Assembly (NCBI GenBank): GCA_030066075.1
Contig: JASJCH010000020.1
Coordinates: 1 to 64,000 of the forward strand
Source of the DNA: Woeseiaceae bacterium
GTDB lineage: Bacteria > Pseudomonadota > Gammaproteobacteria > Steroidobacterales > Woeseiaceae
Reading direction: 5' to 3'
Length of the DNA: 64,000 nt
This document shows, piece after piece, positions 1-9,631 of the stretch. The notes under the pieces were generated by a model. It was not told the DNA's origin and searched no databases. It worked only from the letters and a program-made list of their open reading frames with translations. Both the position numbers and the translations under genes were made by a program. Every line of letters begins with the position of its first letter. Position 1 is the stretch's first letter.

Positions 1-2
1 CG

Positions 3-452
3 CCAGACTGGGCTTATCTCGACAATGCGGTGTCGCGTGACCTGGCGCCTGATGCGGTATCGAAGGGGTTCGACGAATTTCGCCGTTATCGGCGCAACAT
101 CGAAAACATGATCGAGGTTGCCGTCGCGAACGGCATACGCCCGGTGCTGACCACGATGCCGCATACACTCGACTCCAGCAAACCCGCCGGCCAGACGATG
201 GGCCGCGCGGAGCAAATCGACCAGGCCAATGTGATCATGCGGGACATCGCCGTGGTGAACTCCGGCAGGGTCATCTTCGTGGACCTCGACGAGTTGATGA
301 CGGGCAAAATGGAAGAGGTATTCACCGACTTGGCGCACGTCACCGAGGACGGGCGCCAGGCCAAGGCGGAAGCGATCGGCGCCGCGATTCTAGAGGATCT
401 GCGGTCGCCGCCTAGCCTGCTGCAGCAAGGCGAGCAAGCCGAAGAGCAGTAA
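3..452 (+). CDS. SGNH/GDSL hydrolase-like protein, C-terminal part (5' end outside window)
   Basis: Frame 3 is open from the window edge (PDWAYLDNAVSRDL...); contains RPVLTTMPHT and a final D-x-x-H-like block (FTDLAHVTEDGRQAKAEAI) typical of SGNH hydrolases. Confidence 0.6.
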   Translation, partial: PDWAYLDNAVSRDLAPDAVSKGFDEFRRYRRNIENMIEVAVANGIRPVLTTMPHTLDSSKPAGQTMGRAEQIDQANVIMRDIAVVNSGRVIFVDLDELMTGKMEEVFTDLAHVTEDGRQAKAEAIGAAILEDLRSPPSLLQQGEQAEEQ

Positions 453-2804
453 CAGGGCCGGCGATATCGTGCCACCGCCGCTGCCGCCGGTGCCTTCGTT
501 GACCCCGATCTTGATTGTCCGCACGGCGGACGATTGATTGCCGGCGCGATCAGCGACGGTATAGGTCAGAGTCTGTGTGCCGACGGCCGTCGAGTTGACG
601 GTGCCCGAGATCTCGACCTGTCCAGAAATATCCCCGTCGATGTCATCGATAGCCGTTGCACCGGGCTCAATGTAGGGCTCGCCGGCGGCCAGCGTAATCG
701 TTGTCTCGCCGAGTAACTGCAGATCCGGGGCAAGTCGGTCGCCGAGTCCGAGGCGGCCAATGCCGTTGTTCGCATGTATCTCGAACACGCCAGCATCGGG
801 ACCTGTGAGCACCAGGTCGAGCGACTGGTCGCTGTTGAAGTCGACGAGCACGCCGCGTCTCATCCCGGTGCTGACCAGCTGTTCGGGCGCAAGGGCCAGG
901 TTGCCCGACGAGGAGCCGAGATAGACCTGGTGGACGCCGGCCTGGTTGATCGTGGCGACGTCATTCCAGCCGTCGTCATTGATGTCGCCGGCGAGCAGTC
1001 CGCTGACAGGAGATGCGCCGAAGCTCTGGCCGGCGCTGAACTGGCCATTGCCTTGCTGGTAATAGACCTGGTGCTGTGGAGCTTGGAGGTCGTTGCCGTC
1101 GAGTCCAAGTAACAGGTCGGGCCTGCCATCGTTGTTGATGTCGGCCACGCTGACCGTCGCGACGCTGCCCGACTGCAGCTGCGCCTCGTTAAACGATGTG
1201 CCCGTCCCGTCGTTGAAATAGAGTTTGACGGTGCGATCGGTCGACCGGACCGCGACGATGTCCTGGTCGCCATCGAGATCGACGTCGGCGATCGCAAGAT
1301 CAATGCCACCTGCGCCGCTAAGTGATGTGACTGCAGCGCCGTTCTGTCGGATGTAGATCCCCGCCGAGCCGGCAACAACAAGCTCGGACTGACCGTTCAG
1401 GTCGAGGTCCGCGGCTGCGATGGCGGTCACGTTGCCGACGTTCACCTGCAATCGATCGGCGCTCGAGAAACCGCCCTGGCCATCGTTGACGAATATTTCC
1501 GCCGAACCGCCTGCGAGCCCGCCTGCCGCGATATCGAGATTGCCGTCGCCGTTCCAGTCGAGCAGCGTGACGGCGCTGGCGCCCGTCCCGGACCCGAGGC
1601 TGGTGCCCGGCGTGGCGAGCGCGCGATTGCCATTGTTGAAGAAGACCGTCGTTTCGGCGCCGGCAGCGACGATGTCGATTGCTCCGTCGCCATTGAGGTC
1701 ACCGGCGTCAATTCCGGCGCCGGCGAAACTGATGACCTGCGTCGGACCTTCGCTGAACGCGGCAACGACTTGCGCGCTTGCCAGATCGGTGTTGTTGCCC
1801 GGCTTCGGATCGTCCGAGACCAGGACGCCAATCAGCGAGTTGTCACCGGCACCGTCCTGCACGCCTTCGACCGGGTAGGTCGATGTCGCGCCGGCTTCGA
1901 GCGCCGAGATGTTGCACGACAAGCCTGGCGAACTCGTATTGTTCCCCGACAGTGTGCAGCCGGCCGGCGCTGTCAGCGACAACGCGGGACCGGCCGTTGC
2001 CCAGTCAGCGTTCAGCATGCCCACGTCCAGGGCGCCGGGCCCGTTGTTGGTGACAATGAGTTCCCAACGGGACGTCTCGCCGACGCCTACCGGGTTGGTG
2101 ACTACGCGTACGTCAAGCGCCACGTCGGCGCGCTGGTCTTCGATGATCGTCAGCTCGAAAGACAGGCGCGCAGTCGCACCGGCCCTGTCCCTTGCGGTGA
2201 TTCTTACGTCGTAAGGCCTCGATCGCGCATCGCCGCGCTCTGGAGTTCCGGACAAAACGCCGGACACGGGGTCGATCCTTAGCGATCCGCTCCTGGGCAG
2301 GCCGCTGGCACTGAACGCCAGGACGTCGTCGGGATCGTCATCGGTGAAATTGTCGGCCAGGGCGAGCTCGAAATAAGCTTCTTCCGCGGCCTCCTGGTCG
2401 CTGACCTCCGCGACGACTCTCGGCGGCGAATTGGGCGGTTCTTCGACACGTATCAGTACCCGGGCCGCGCGCGAATAGCGCGTTCCATCAAACGCCCGGT
2501 AGAAAAATGAGTCACTGCTGGAGTTGCCGCCGTCATGCTCGTAGAGAAACGTTCCATCGGGCCGCAGCTCCAGCGTGCCATGATCCGGGCCGTCAGAGAG
2601 AACAGCGGTCAGTTCGTCGCGTTCAAAGTCGAGGTCGTTGTCGAGAACACTGTCGGCGCCGCTGTCCAGGGTAACCGCTTCGCCGCCGCGAAAAACGGTC
2701 ATCGAGTCCTGTAAGGCAAAAGGCGGCCATCCGCGCGCCGACGCGTCGGCGGCGATGCACAGCATGACAATGCACGTCAGTATTCTTGGCAAAGCGCGAT
2801 CCAT
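390..2804 (-). CDS. Secreted FG-GAP/VCBS-repeat protein with cadherin-like/Ig-like domains and GlyGly-CTERM-type C-terminal anchor
   Basis: N-terminal signal peptide; repeated D-x-[ND]-x-D-G calcium-loop motifs (DLNGDGAIDIVAAG, DWNGDGNLDIAAGG, DINNDGRPDLLLG); C-terminus GGSGGGTISPALLLLFGLLALLQQARRR. Confidence 0.85.
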   Translation of the reverse strand: MDRALPRILTCIVMLCIAADASARGWPPFALQDSMTVFRGGEAVTLDSGADSVLDNDLDFERDELTAVLSDGPDHGTLELRPDGTFLYEHDGGNSSSDSFFYRAFDGTRYSRAARVLIRVEEPPNSPPRVVAEVSDQEAAEEAYFELALADNFTDDDPDDVLAFSASGLPRSGSLRIDPVSGVLSGTPERGDARSRPYDVRITARDRAGATARLSFELTIIEDQRADVALDVRVVTNPVGVGETSRWELIVTNNGPGALDVGMLNADWATAGPALSLTAPAGCTLSGNNTSSPGLSCNISALEAGATSTYPVEGVQDGAGDNSLIGVLVSDDPKPGNNTDLASAQVVAAFSEGPTQVISFAGAGIDAGDLNGDGAIDIVAAGAETTVFFNNGNRALATPGTSLGSGTGASAVTLLDWNGDGNLDIAAGGLAGGSAEIFVNDGQGGFSSADRLQVNVGNVTAIAAADLDLNGQSELVVAGSAGIYIRQNGAAVTSLSGAGGIDLAIADVDLDGDQDIVAVRSTDRTVKLYFNDGTGTSFNEAQLQSGSVATVSVADINNDGRPDLLLGLDGNDLQAPQHQVYYQQGNGQFSAGQSFGASPVSGLLAGDINDDGWNDVATINQAGVHQVYLGSSSGNLALAPEQLVSTGMRRGVLVDFNSDQSLDLVLTGPDAGVFEIHANNGIGRLGLGDRLAPDLQLLGETTITLAAGEPYIEPGATAIDDIDGDISGQVEISGTVNSTAVGTQTLTYTVADRAGNQSSAVRTIKIGVNEGTGGSGGGTISPALLLLFGLLALLQQARRRPQIL

Positions 2805-3027
2805 GACTGGATTCTTGTTGTGTACTTCCTCTCACACAGAGTGTATCCGATCTTATGTCTAGCGCAACTACTAATCGGATGAGAACATTATGGTAAATAT
2901 TTGATTTAATGCGGAGTTTGTTACGAATATCGTCGTTTTCTGTGAGTTCGCATTTGACTCGACCACCCTGTTACGACACTTTGCCAAGCTTTCCGATATC
3001 CGCGCTCCAGTAAAGGCCCCCCAGATC

Positions 3028-4614
3028 ATGCCTCCAAAACCCTCGGCCAAGCCGAACGAGACTCGTATAACCCGGTTCCTGCACGTCGTTGAGTGGCTGG
3101 GTAACGCGCTGCCGCACCCGGTGTCGCTGTTCGCGCTGTTCGCCGCGGGCGTGGTCGTTTTGTCGGGCATCCTCGGCTACTTCGACGTCGCCGTTATCGA
3201 TCCCAGGCCGGAGGGCGCGAAGGGCCGCGCGGACAACGGGATGATCGAGGTCGTGAGCCTGTTGAATGCGGAAGGCCTGCGGCTGATCGTCCTCAACCTC
3301 GTCCGCAACTTCGTCGAGTTTGCGCCATTGGGCACCGTACTCGTTGCGCTGCTCGGCGTCGGTGTTGCCGAAAGGTCGGGCTGGTTGACCGCCGTCATCC
3401 GCGGCATGGTGCTCAAGGCGCCGCCGAGCCTGGTCACGGTCTTCATCGTGCTCGCGGGTGTACTTTCCAACACGGCATCGGAGATGGGCTATGTCGTGCT
3501 CGTGCCGCTCGCCGCGGTCGTCTTCTATTCACTCGGCCGTCACCCGCTGGCCGGCCTCGCCGCCGCATTCGCCGGCGTGTCGGGCGGCTACAGCGCGAAC
3601 CTGCTGATCGGCACGGTCGACCCGCTGCTGTCCGGCATCACGACCGAGGCTGCGCGGCTGATCGATCCGACCTACGAGGTCGACGTCAGCGCCAACTGGT
3701 ATTTCATGATCGCGAGTACTTTCCTCATCACGGCGGTCGGGAGCTTCATCAGCCTCAAGATCGTCGAGCCCTCCCTGGGCAAGTACGAGGGCACGCCCGA
3801 GGGCCTCGACGACGAAGACGAGCACCGCATGGACCCGCTCTCGGCGGAGGAGAAGAAAGGCCTGTGGCACACGCTCTGGGCGACGATCCTGTTCGCGGGC
3901 CTTATCGTCATCCTCGTCGTGCCCGAAGGCGCCATCCTGCGCAACCAGGAAACCGGCGGCGTCGCGGGCTCGCCGTTCCTGCGCGGCATCGTAGCCATCA
4001 TCTTCGTCTACTTCATGATGGTGGGAATCGTCTACGGACGCGTGGTCGGCACGATTCGCAACGATCGCGACGTCATCAACGCGATGGCGCACGCGATGAG
4101 CACGCTCGGTCTCTACATCGCGCTCGTCTTTTTCGCAGCGCAGTTCGTGAAGTTCTTCGGCTGGACCAACCTCGGGTCGATCACCGCGGTTACGGGCGCC
4201 AACTTCCTGCAGAGCATCGGTTTCACGGGGCCGGTCCTGTTCTTCCTGTTCATACTCGTCTGCGCCTTCATCAACCTGATGCTGGGTTCGGCATCGGCAC
4301 AGTGGGCTGTAACGGCGCCGATCTTCGTGCCCATGCTCATGCTGTTGGGATATGCGCCCGAGGTCATCCAGGCCGCGTATCGTATCGGCGACTCGAGCAC
4401 CAACATCATCACGCCGATGATGAGTTACTTCGGGCTCATCATGGCGTTTGTAGCCAGGTACGTACCCAAGGCCGGCGTCGGCACGCTCATTGCGATGATG
4501 CTGCCGTACTCCGTGGCCTTCCTGGTGCTGTGGTCGCTATTCTTCTTTATCTGGACATTTATTATCGGTCTGCCCGTGGGGCCCGCCTCGCCGACGTATT
4601 ACACGCCCGGCTAG
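3028..4614 (+). CDS. AbgT family transporter
   Basis: 528 aa polytopic protein; motifs NTASEMGYVVLVPLAA, GGYSANLLIGTVDPLLSGIT and RIGDSSTNIITPMMSYF typical of AbgT transporters. Confidence 0.9.
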   Translation: MPPKPSAKPNETRITRFLHVVEWLGNALPHPVSLFALFAAGVVVLSGILGYFDVAVIDPRPEGAKGRADNGMIEVVSLLNAEGLRLIVLNLVRNFVEFAPLGTVLVALLGVGVAERSGWLTAVIRGMVLKAPPSLVTVFIVLAGVLSNTASEMGYVVLVPLAAVVFYSLGRHPLAGLAAAFAGVSGGYSANLLIGTVDPLLSGITTEAARLIDPTYEVDVSANWYFMIASTFLITAVGSFISLKIVEPSLGKYEGTPEGLDDEDEHRMDPLSAEEKKGLWHTLWATILFAGLIVILVVPEGAILRNQETGGVAGSPFLRGIVAIIFVYFMMVGIVYGRVVGTIRNDRDVINAMAHAMSTLGLYIALVFFAAQFVKFFGWTNLGSITAVTGANFLQSIGFTGPVLFFLFILVCAFINLMLGSASAQWAVTAPIFVPMLMLLGYAPEVIQAAYRIGDSSTNIITPMMSYFGLIMAFVARYVPKAGVGTLIAMMLPYSVAFLVLWSLFFFIWTFIIGLPVGPASPTYYTPG

Positions 4615-4659
4615 GTCCTCACCGGCGGCCCAGCCGCTTCAATCACATTCGGAAGTCCG

Positions 4660-5898
4660 ATGCTGCTATTTGTTACTGCCGTCAGTGTAGTCCTGGTCGT
4701 TTCCTTTCTCTGCTCGATCTTCGAGTCGGTGCTGCTGTCGCTCACCCGGCCGCAGATCGAGGTACTCAAGACAAAACACCGCGGCGCCAGCCGCCTTATG
4801 GCGCGTTTCAAGGAGAACATGGACGTGCCGATTGCCGCGATCCTGATTCTCAATACGGCCGCGCACACGGTTGGTGCTGCGGTTGCCGGCGCGAGTTACG
4901 AGAACGTGTTCGACGAGAGCACGCTGTGGCTGTTCTCGATCCTGTTTACGATCGCCGTGCTGTTTGCCACCGAGATCATTCCGAAAACCCTCGGCGTGAC
5001 CTACGCGACGACGCTCGCGACGCCTGTTGCCTACGGCATCCGTTTACTGACCGTGCTCCTGCGTCCGCTGGTCGTGCTCAGCGAGAAGATTTCCCGCTCA
5101 CTGCGCGGCGACGCCAAAATGCCGGTGACGACCGCCGAAGAGATTCGCCTGCTCGCTGTTCTCGGTCGCAGCAAGGGAGCGCTGAAAACTGATACTGCCG
5201 GCATGATCGTCGGGGCCGCGCAGCTCGACTACCTGGACGCGCACGACGTGATGCTGCCGCGCGAAGAGGTGAACTTCCTGTCGGGCGAGATGGATCGGCA
5301 AGAGGCGATCGCTCTCGTCAAGGAGTCCGGGCACAGCCGCTTCCCGTTCTCACCGACCCGCGACCTGAAAGACGTGTCGGGGATCGTATTCGCCAAGGAG
5401 CTGCTCTACTGGCTGCTGCAGAACGATGGCGACGCCATCGACTGGCCTGCGTTGACCAAGGAGTCGCTGATCGTGCCGCCGACCGTGCCCTTGCGGCAAT
5501 TGCTGCGTACGTTCCAGGATGCGCGCCGCCACCTGGCCATCATCATCGACGAGTACGGCACGGTTGAGGGCATCGCGACGCTCGAGGACGTGATCGAGGA
5601 AATCGTCGGCGACATCTTCGACGAGAGCGACCTGCCCAAACACGAGGTCCACGAACTGGCGGACGGCTCGTTGATCGTTCGTGCGCGCGTCGACCTGCGC
5701 AAGCTCAGCTCGAAGCTGGACATCGCGTGGGACCCCGAGATCGAGGCGTCGACGATCGGCGGCTTCGTTACCGAAGGCCTCGAGCGCATACCGGTGGCCG
5801 GAGATGTCATCGACTGGAAAGACTACCGGGTCGAAGTGCTGCGGGCGGACAAGACGCGAGCCAAGCTGCTGCGCATCACGCCAAAACAGGCCGAATAG
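4660..5898 (+). CDS. CNNM/HlyC-CorC family transporter (DUF21 + CBS pair + CorC_HlyC domain)
   Basis: DUF21-like N-terminus, CBS region (DVMLPREEV...), IIIDEYGTVEGIATLEDVIEEIVGDIFDE motif. Confidence 0.92.
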   Translation: MLLFVTAVSVVLVVSFLCSIFESVLLSLTRPQIEVLKTKHRGASRLMARFKENMDVPIAAILILNTAAHTVGAAVAGASYENVFDESTLWLFSILFTIAVLFATEIIPKTLGVTYATTLATPVAYGIRLLTVLLRPLVVLSEKISRSLRGDAKMPVTTAEEIRLLAVLGRSKGALKTDTAGMIVGAAQLDYLDAHDVMLPREEVNFLSGEMDRQEAIALVKESGHSRFPFSPTRDLKDVSGIVFAKELLYWLLQNDGDAIDWPALTKESLIVPPTVPLRQLLRTFQDARRHLAIIIDEYGTVEGIATLEDVIEEIVGDIFDESDLPKHEVHELADGSLIVRARVDLRKLSSKLDIAWDPEIEASTIGGFVTEGLERIPVAGDVIDWKDYRVEVLRADKTRAKLLRITPKQAE

Positions 5899-5943
5899 CG
5901 CGGCTGTGGTATCTTTCCTGCGGTTAACAGGGAGTTAGCGACC

Positions 5944-7782
5944 GTGGGGAAGCTGTTCAGCGAGCTGAGGCGACGCAATGTCGTGCGGGTAGGCGTTGCC
6001 TACATCGTGCTCGGCTGGGTCGTGCTGCAGGTCGGCGACATCCTGTTCGACATGTTCGAGACGCCGGAATGGGTTGGCAAGACGCTGTTCGGTGTCCTGC
6101 TGCTCGGCTTCCCGTTCGCCTGCCTGTTTGCGTGGGCGTTCGAGCTGACACCCGAGGGCGTCAAGCGGACCGAGGAGGTCGACCGCTCAGAGTCGATCAC
6201 GCACTCGACCGGCAAGAAACTGAATTTCGTCATCATGGCAGCGCTCGTCGTCGCGCTCGGTTACTTCATCTGGGAGCGCCAGGGGCTGGTGGCGCCCGAT
6301 AGCGCCGAGGCGACGGTCGTCGACAAATCGATTGCGGTGCTGCCCTTCGTCAACATGTCGTCCGACGAGGAGCAAGAGTGGTTTGCCGACGGGCTGACCG
6401 AGGAGATTCTCAACTCGCTGGCGCGCACGCCCGACCTGCTCGTCGCTTCGCGCACATCGTCGTTCCAGTACAAGGGCCGGAATACCGATATCTCCGACAT
6501 CGCCGACGAACTCGGCGTGGCGCATATCCTCGAGGGTTCGGTTCGTCGCGGCGGCGATCGCCTGCGCGTTACGGCCCAGCTCATTCGCGCCAGCGACGGC
6601 TTCCATCTCTGGTCCGAAACTTTCGATCGCGAGCCGAAGGACGTGATCGAGATCCAGGAAAACGTGGCGATAGAGATCGCCAATGCGCTCAAGACGGCGA
6701 TGGATCCTGAAGCGCTCAGGAAAATGGTCTCTACGGGCACGGCCTCGGTTGCAGCGTACGAAGCCTACCTGGAAGCACTGGCCCTGGAAGGACAGACAGG
6801 GGCAACCGGGGTCGTCGAGGGCTGGGAACGGGCTCTCGAAGCGCACACCCGCGCCGTTGAAATCGACCCGGGGTTTGCGCTGGCGCACTGGGGGCGGGCG
6901 CTGTACTGGGGCGGTCAGCTCAATATCACGAACATCGGCGCCGAACTGTCGGACTATTCCCCGGAAGAAGACCTCGTCAATTATCTCGAGGCGATCGACG
7001 CAGCAATCGCAACGGAGGACAACGCCGCGCTTGCACTGAAGTTCAAAGCCGACAAGGCGAATAACGAACTGCGGTATGCCGATGCGATCGAGCTTTACTC
7101 GGCGTACCTCGACGAGTACCCGAACGACTTCGAGGCGCAGCAAATGCTGATTGGCGTGATCGCCGTCACCCGCGATGCGGAAGCGGCAAGGGACCGGCTG
7201 CGACGCATGGTGGACTTTTCCAGGGACGACCCGCTGCAGCTCAATGCACTGATCAACAACGTGCTGTTCGTCGGCCTCGTCGACGACGCGCTGGCAATCG
7301 CGCGCGACGTCATCCAGCGTTACCCGCAACATGCCTTCCTGCAGTACCAGTCCCACCGGGTGCTTCTGTGGGCCGGTCACACCGAGGAAGCGTCGCAGCT
7401 GGCCGCATCACTCAAGGCGTCCGGGTTCCCCGAGGAGAACATCATCCTCGTAATGCTGCGGCAGGCCTGTGCCGAGGGGGACGTAGCGGCCGCAAACGAG
7501 CTGCTGGACAGACTCGTCGAGGTTTACACGCACGACCCGAGCGTGCACTACATCGGCCTGCAGATACTCGGCCGGCCGGTAGAGGCTCACCAGCTCCTGG
7601 CCGACTCGGATCTGCGCAATCGCGAGCTCGCCAGTTTCCTGAACTACCCTTACTTCGATCACACGTATTTCCCGGAATTACAGGCGATCCTCGAGCGGCA
7701 GTTCATCGACCGGCCGTTCATGGCCGGCCCGCCGTACGCCTGTCCGGCTGACTCAGAGCTGGTTGAAGAAGTAAGCGAGTAG
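5944..7782 (+). CDS. Membrane-anchored FlgO/TolB-N-like + TPR protein
   Basis: N-terminal ELRRRNVVRVGVAYIVLGWVVLQ TM segment, SIAVLPFVNMSSDEEQEWFADGLTEEILNSL block, then TPRs; GTG start. Paralogue at 28878-30665. Confidence 0.85.
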   Translation: MGKLFSELRRRNVVRVGVAYIVLGWVVLQVGDILFDMFETPEWVGKTLFGVLLLGFPFACLFAWAFELTPEGVKRTEEVDRSESITHSTGKKLNFVIMAALVVALGYFIWERQGLVAPDSAEATVVDKSIAVLPFVNMSSDEEQEWFADGLTEEILNSLARTPDLLVASRTSSFQYKGRNTDISDIADELGVAHILEGSVRRGGDRLRVTAQLIRASDGFHLWSETFDREPKDVIEIQENVAIEIANALKTAMDPEALRKMVSTGTASVAAYEAYLEALALEGQTGATGVVEGWERALEAHTRAVEIDPGFALAHWGRALYWGGQLNITNIGAELSDYSPEEDLVNYLEAIDAAIATEDNAALALKFKADKANNELRYADAIELYSAYLDEYPNDFEAQQMLIGVIAVTRDAEAARDRLRRMVDFSRDDPLQLNALINNVLFVGLVDDALAIARDVIQRYPQHAFLQYQSHRVLLWAGHTEEASQLAASLKASGFPEENIILVMLRQACAEGDVAAANELLDRLVEVYTHDPSVHYIGLQILGRPVEAHQLLADSDLRNRELASFLNYPYFDHTYFPELQAILERQFIDRPFMAGPPYACPADSELVEEVSE

Positions 7783-8763
7783 CAGTATTTGCGGCACGGT
7801 CACGGCCGGCAGCCATAGCGCAGTACGCTTGCCGATGTTCGCCCACAGCAGGCCGATCTCGGTGTAGTCGGTGGCTACACCCGCCATCAGGAAGATGAAC
7901 GGGTTGCCCAGCGCGCCGGTCTGGGCGTAGATCTCGAACGCGACCGGCGACGTGCCTTCACTGCAGACCTCGATGACCGTCGCGAACAGCAGCGTCACGA
8001 GCATGCCGGTGAGGTCCGGTCCCAACCACTGCATGAAGAAATGCTCTGGCACGTAGGCGCCGATGAGGGCGGCGGCCATGATGCCGATCAGTATCCACCA
8101 GAGGACCATGTTGGCCAGCGACACGGCGCCGGCGGCACTTCCCTTCGCTGCTTTTGTCAGTTCGAAGTTGCTGACGCGATCCCAGGACACGTCTTCCGGG
8201 TCTGCGGCCTCGGACGATCCTTCGATCCAGCCGAGCGAATCCAGGGCCATGAAAATCAGCCCGGTGACCAGCGCGATCGCCATGGCGCCAAACACGATGT
8301 ACAGGGCCTTGATGCCGAAGAAGCCGAACATCAGGATTGTCATCGGCAGGTTGGCCCACGGAGAGGCGAGCAGGAACGTGACGACCGCCGGCACGCTGGC
8401 GCCTTTCTTGTAGAGCTGGATAGCAATGGCCAGGATGCCGTGCGAGCAGGCCGTCATCAGGAAGCCGGCGAGCACCGAGTAAACGAGCGTCAGCTTCCGG
8501 CGCTGGCCGAGGAAACGCATGATAAAGCCGTCAGGCACAAAGTAGTCGATGACGCCCCCGAGGACCAGGCCGAGCAACACCGCCCACCAGACGATTTCGA
8601 GGTAGCTGAGCAGGCTGTCGTTCAGCGCGCCGAGCTGTGGAATGAAAGACAGCGCCAGCAGTAGGACGAATATACTGCCGACAATCTTGAGTTTGCGGCC
8701 GAGCGGGGGTATACCCCGGTCTTCGGCAGCTTGACTGTGACAGCAATGCGTTTCGCAGGCCAT
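7753..8763 (-). CDS. Permease, ArsP/SO_0444-type (PF03773-like) putative metal(loid) efflux
   Basis: Polytopic; Cys/His-rich N-terminus MACETHCCHSQ; ACSHGILAIA and EVCSEGTSPVAFEIY motifs. Confidence 0.8.
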   Translation of the reverse strand: MACETHCCHSQAAEDRGIPPLGRKLKIVGSIFVLLLALSFIPQLGALNDSLLSYLEIVWWAVLLGLVLGGVIDYFVPDGFIMRFLGQRRKLTLVYSVLAGFLMTACSHGILAIAIQLYKKGASVPAVVTFLLASPWANLPMTILMFGFFGIKALYIVFGAMAIALVTGLIFMALDSLGWIEGSSEAADPEDVSWDRVSNFELTKAAKGSAAGAVSLANMVLWWILIGIMAAALIGAYVPEHFFMQWLGPDLTGMLVTLLFATVIEVCSEGTSPVAFEIYAQTGALGNPFIFLMAGVATDYTEIGLLWANIGKRTALWLPAVTVPQILLLAYFFNQL

Positions 8764-8805
8764 GGCCGAAATGATGGCGTAATCGCCGCCGCAATGCAGT
8801 AGGAC

Positions 8806-9624
8806 ATGTACCTAGGCATCGAAAACATCGACCATCCGGTCATCGCGTCGCAGGACCTGGACAATACGCGTGCACAGTTTGAACGGCTCGGGTTTACCGT
8901 GCCGCCGCGCGGTAGTCACATCGAGTGGGGCACCGGCAACCTGTGCATCATGTTCCCGGACGACTATCTCGAAGTGCGTGGCATCATCGATCCTGAGCGC
9001 TTCACAATGCATCTCGATGAGCACCTCGAAGAACACGGCGAGGGGCTGATGGGCGTGGCGTTCGGCACGAGCGACGTCAAGGCCAGTTATGCCGAAGCGC
9101 TGGAGCACGGCATCAATACCGGCGAGCTGCGCAGCCTGCGCCGCAACTTCGAACACCCGGAGGGTTGGACGCAGCCCGCCTTCGAACTCTTTGCGCCCGA
9201 TGCGGACGACGTCGAGGGCCTGATGCATGTCGTTGTCATCGAGCACCTGACGCCCGAGCTGATCCGCCGCCCCGATTTCCTGGACCATCCCAACGGTTGC
9301 GTCGGCATTAACGAAATGCGCGGCACGATCGAAAACGTCGGGCGAGTCGCCGACAAGATGCGCCGATTGCTCGGTGACGATGCCGTGTTTCAAAAACCTG
9401 ACGGTCTCGTTCTGACGGTTCCCAGTGGCCAGCGCATCGCGCTAGACAAGGCGGAGACCGCCGGCCTGTTGTCAATGACGATGCGTGTGGAAGATCTCGA
9501 TCGAACGGAGCGACTGTTGATCGACAACGACGTAGCTTTCGTTCGCGATGGAAAGACGATGACGGTGTCCGCCAGCGACGCCTGCGGAACCACGCTGCAC
9601 TTCACCGAGGCCGGGCCCGGCTGA
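8806..9624 (+). CDS. VOC family (glyoxalase-like) protein
   Basis: N-terminal GIENIDHPVIASQDLDNTRAQFERLGFTVPPRG and a second beta-alpha-beta repeat. Confidence 0.8.
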   Translation: MYLGIENIDHPVIASQDLDNTRAQFERLGFTVPPRGSHIEWGTGNLCIMFPDDYLEVRGIIDPERFTMHLDEHLEEHGEGLMGVAFGTSDVKASYAEALEHGINTGELRSLRRNFEHPEGWTQPAFELFAPDADDVEGLMHVVVIEHLTPELIRRPDFLDHPNGCVGINEMRGTIENVGRVADKMRRLLGDDAVFQKPDGLVLTVPSGQRIALDKAETAGLLSMTMRVEDLDRTERLLIDNDVAFVRDGKTMTVSASDACGTTLHFTEAGPG

Positions 9625-9631
9625 CGGAACC

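Noticed and set aside
2845-2880. Imperfect dyad ATCCGAT-N22-ATCGGAT in the gap upstream of the FG-GAP and AbgT genes
   Set aside because: Only 7-bp arms with a long spacer in an AT-rich gap; could arise by chance.
3864-5192. 442-aa plus-strand ORF spanning the AbgT and CNNM genes
   Set aside because: Out-of-frame, Arg/His/Asp-rich translation crossing an intergenic gap; the real genes in the other frames show clear families.
6187-7380. 397-aa minus-strand ORF opposite the TPR protein gene
   Set aside because: Antisense shadow with no domain signal.
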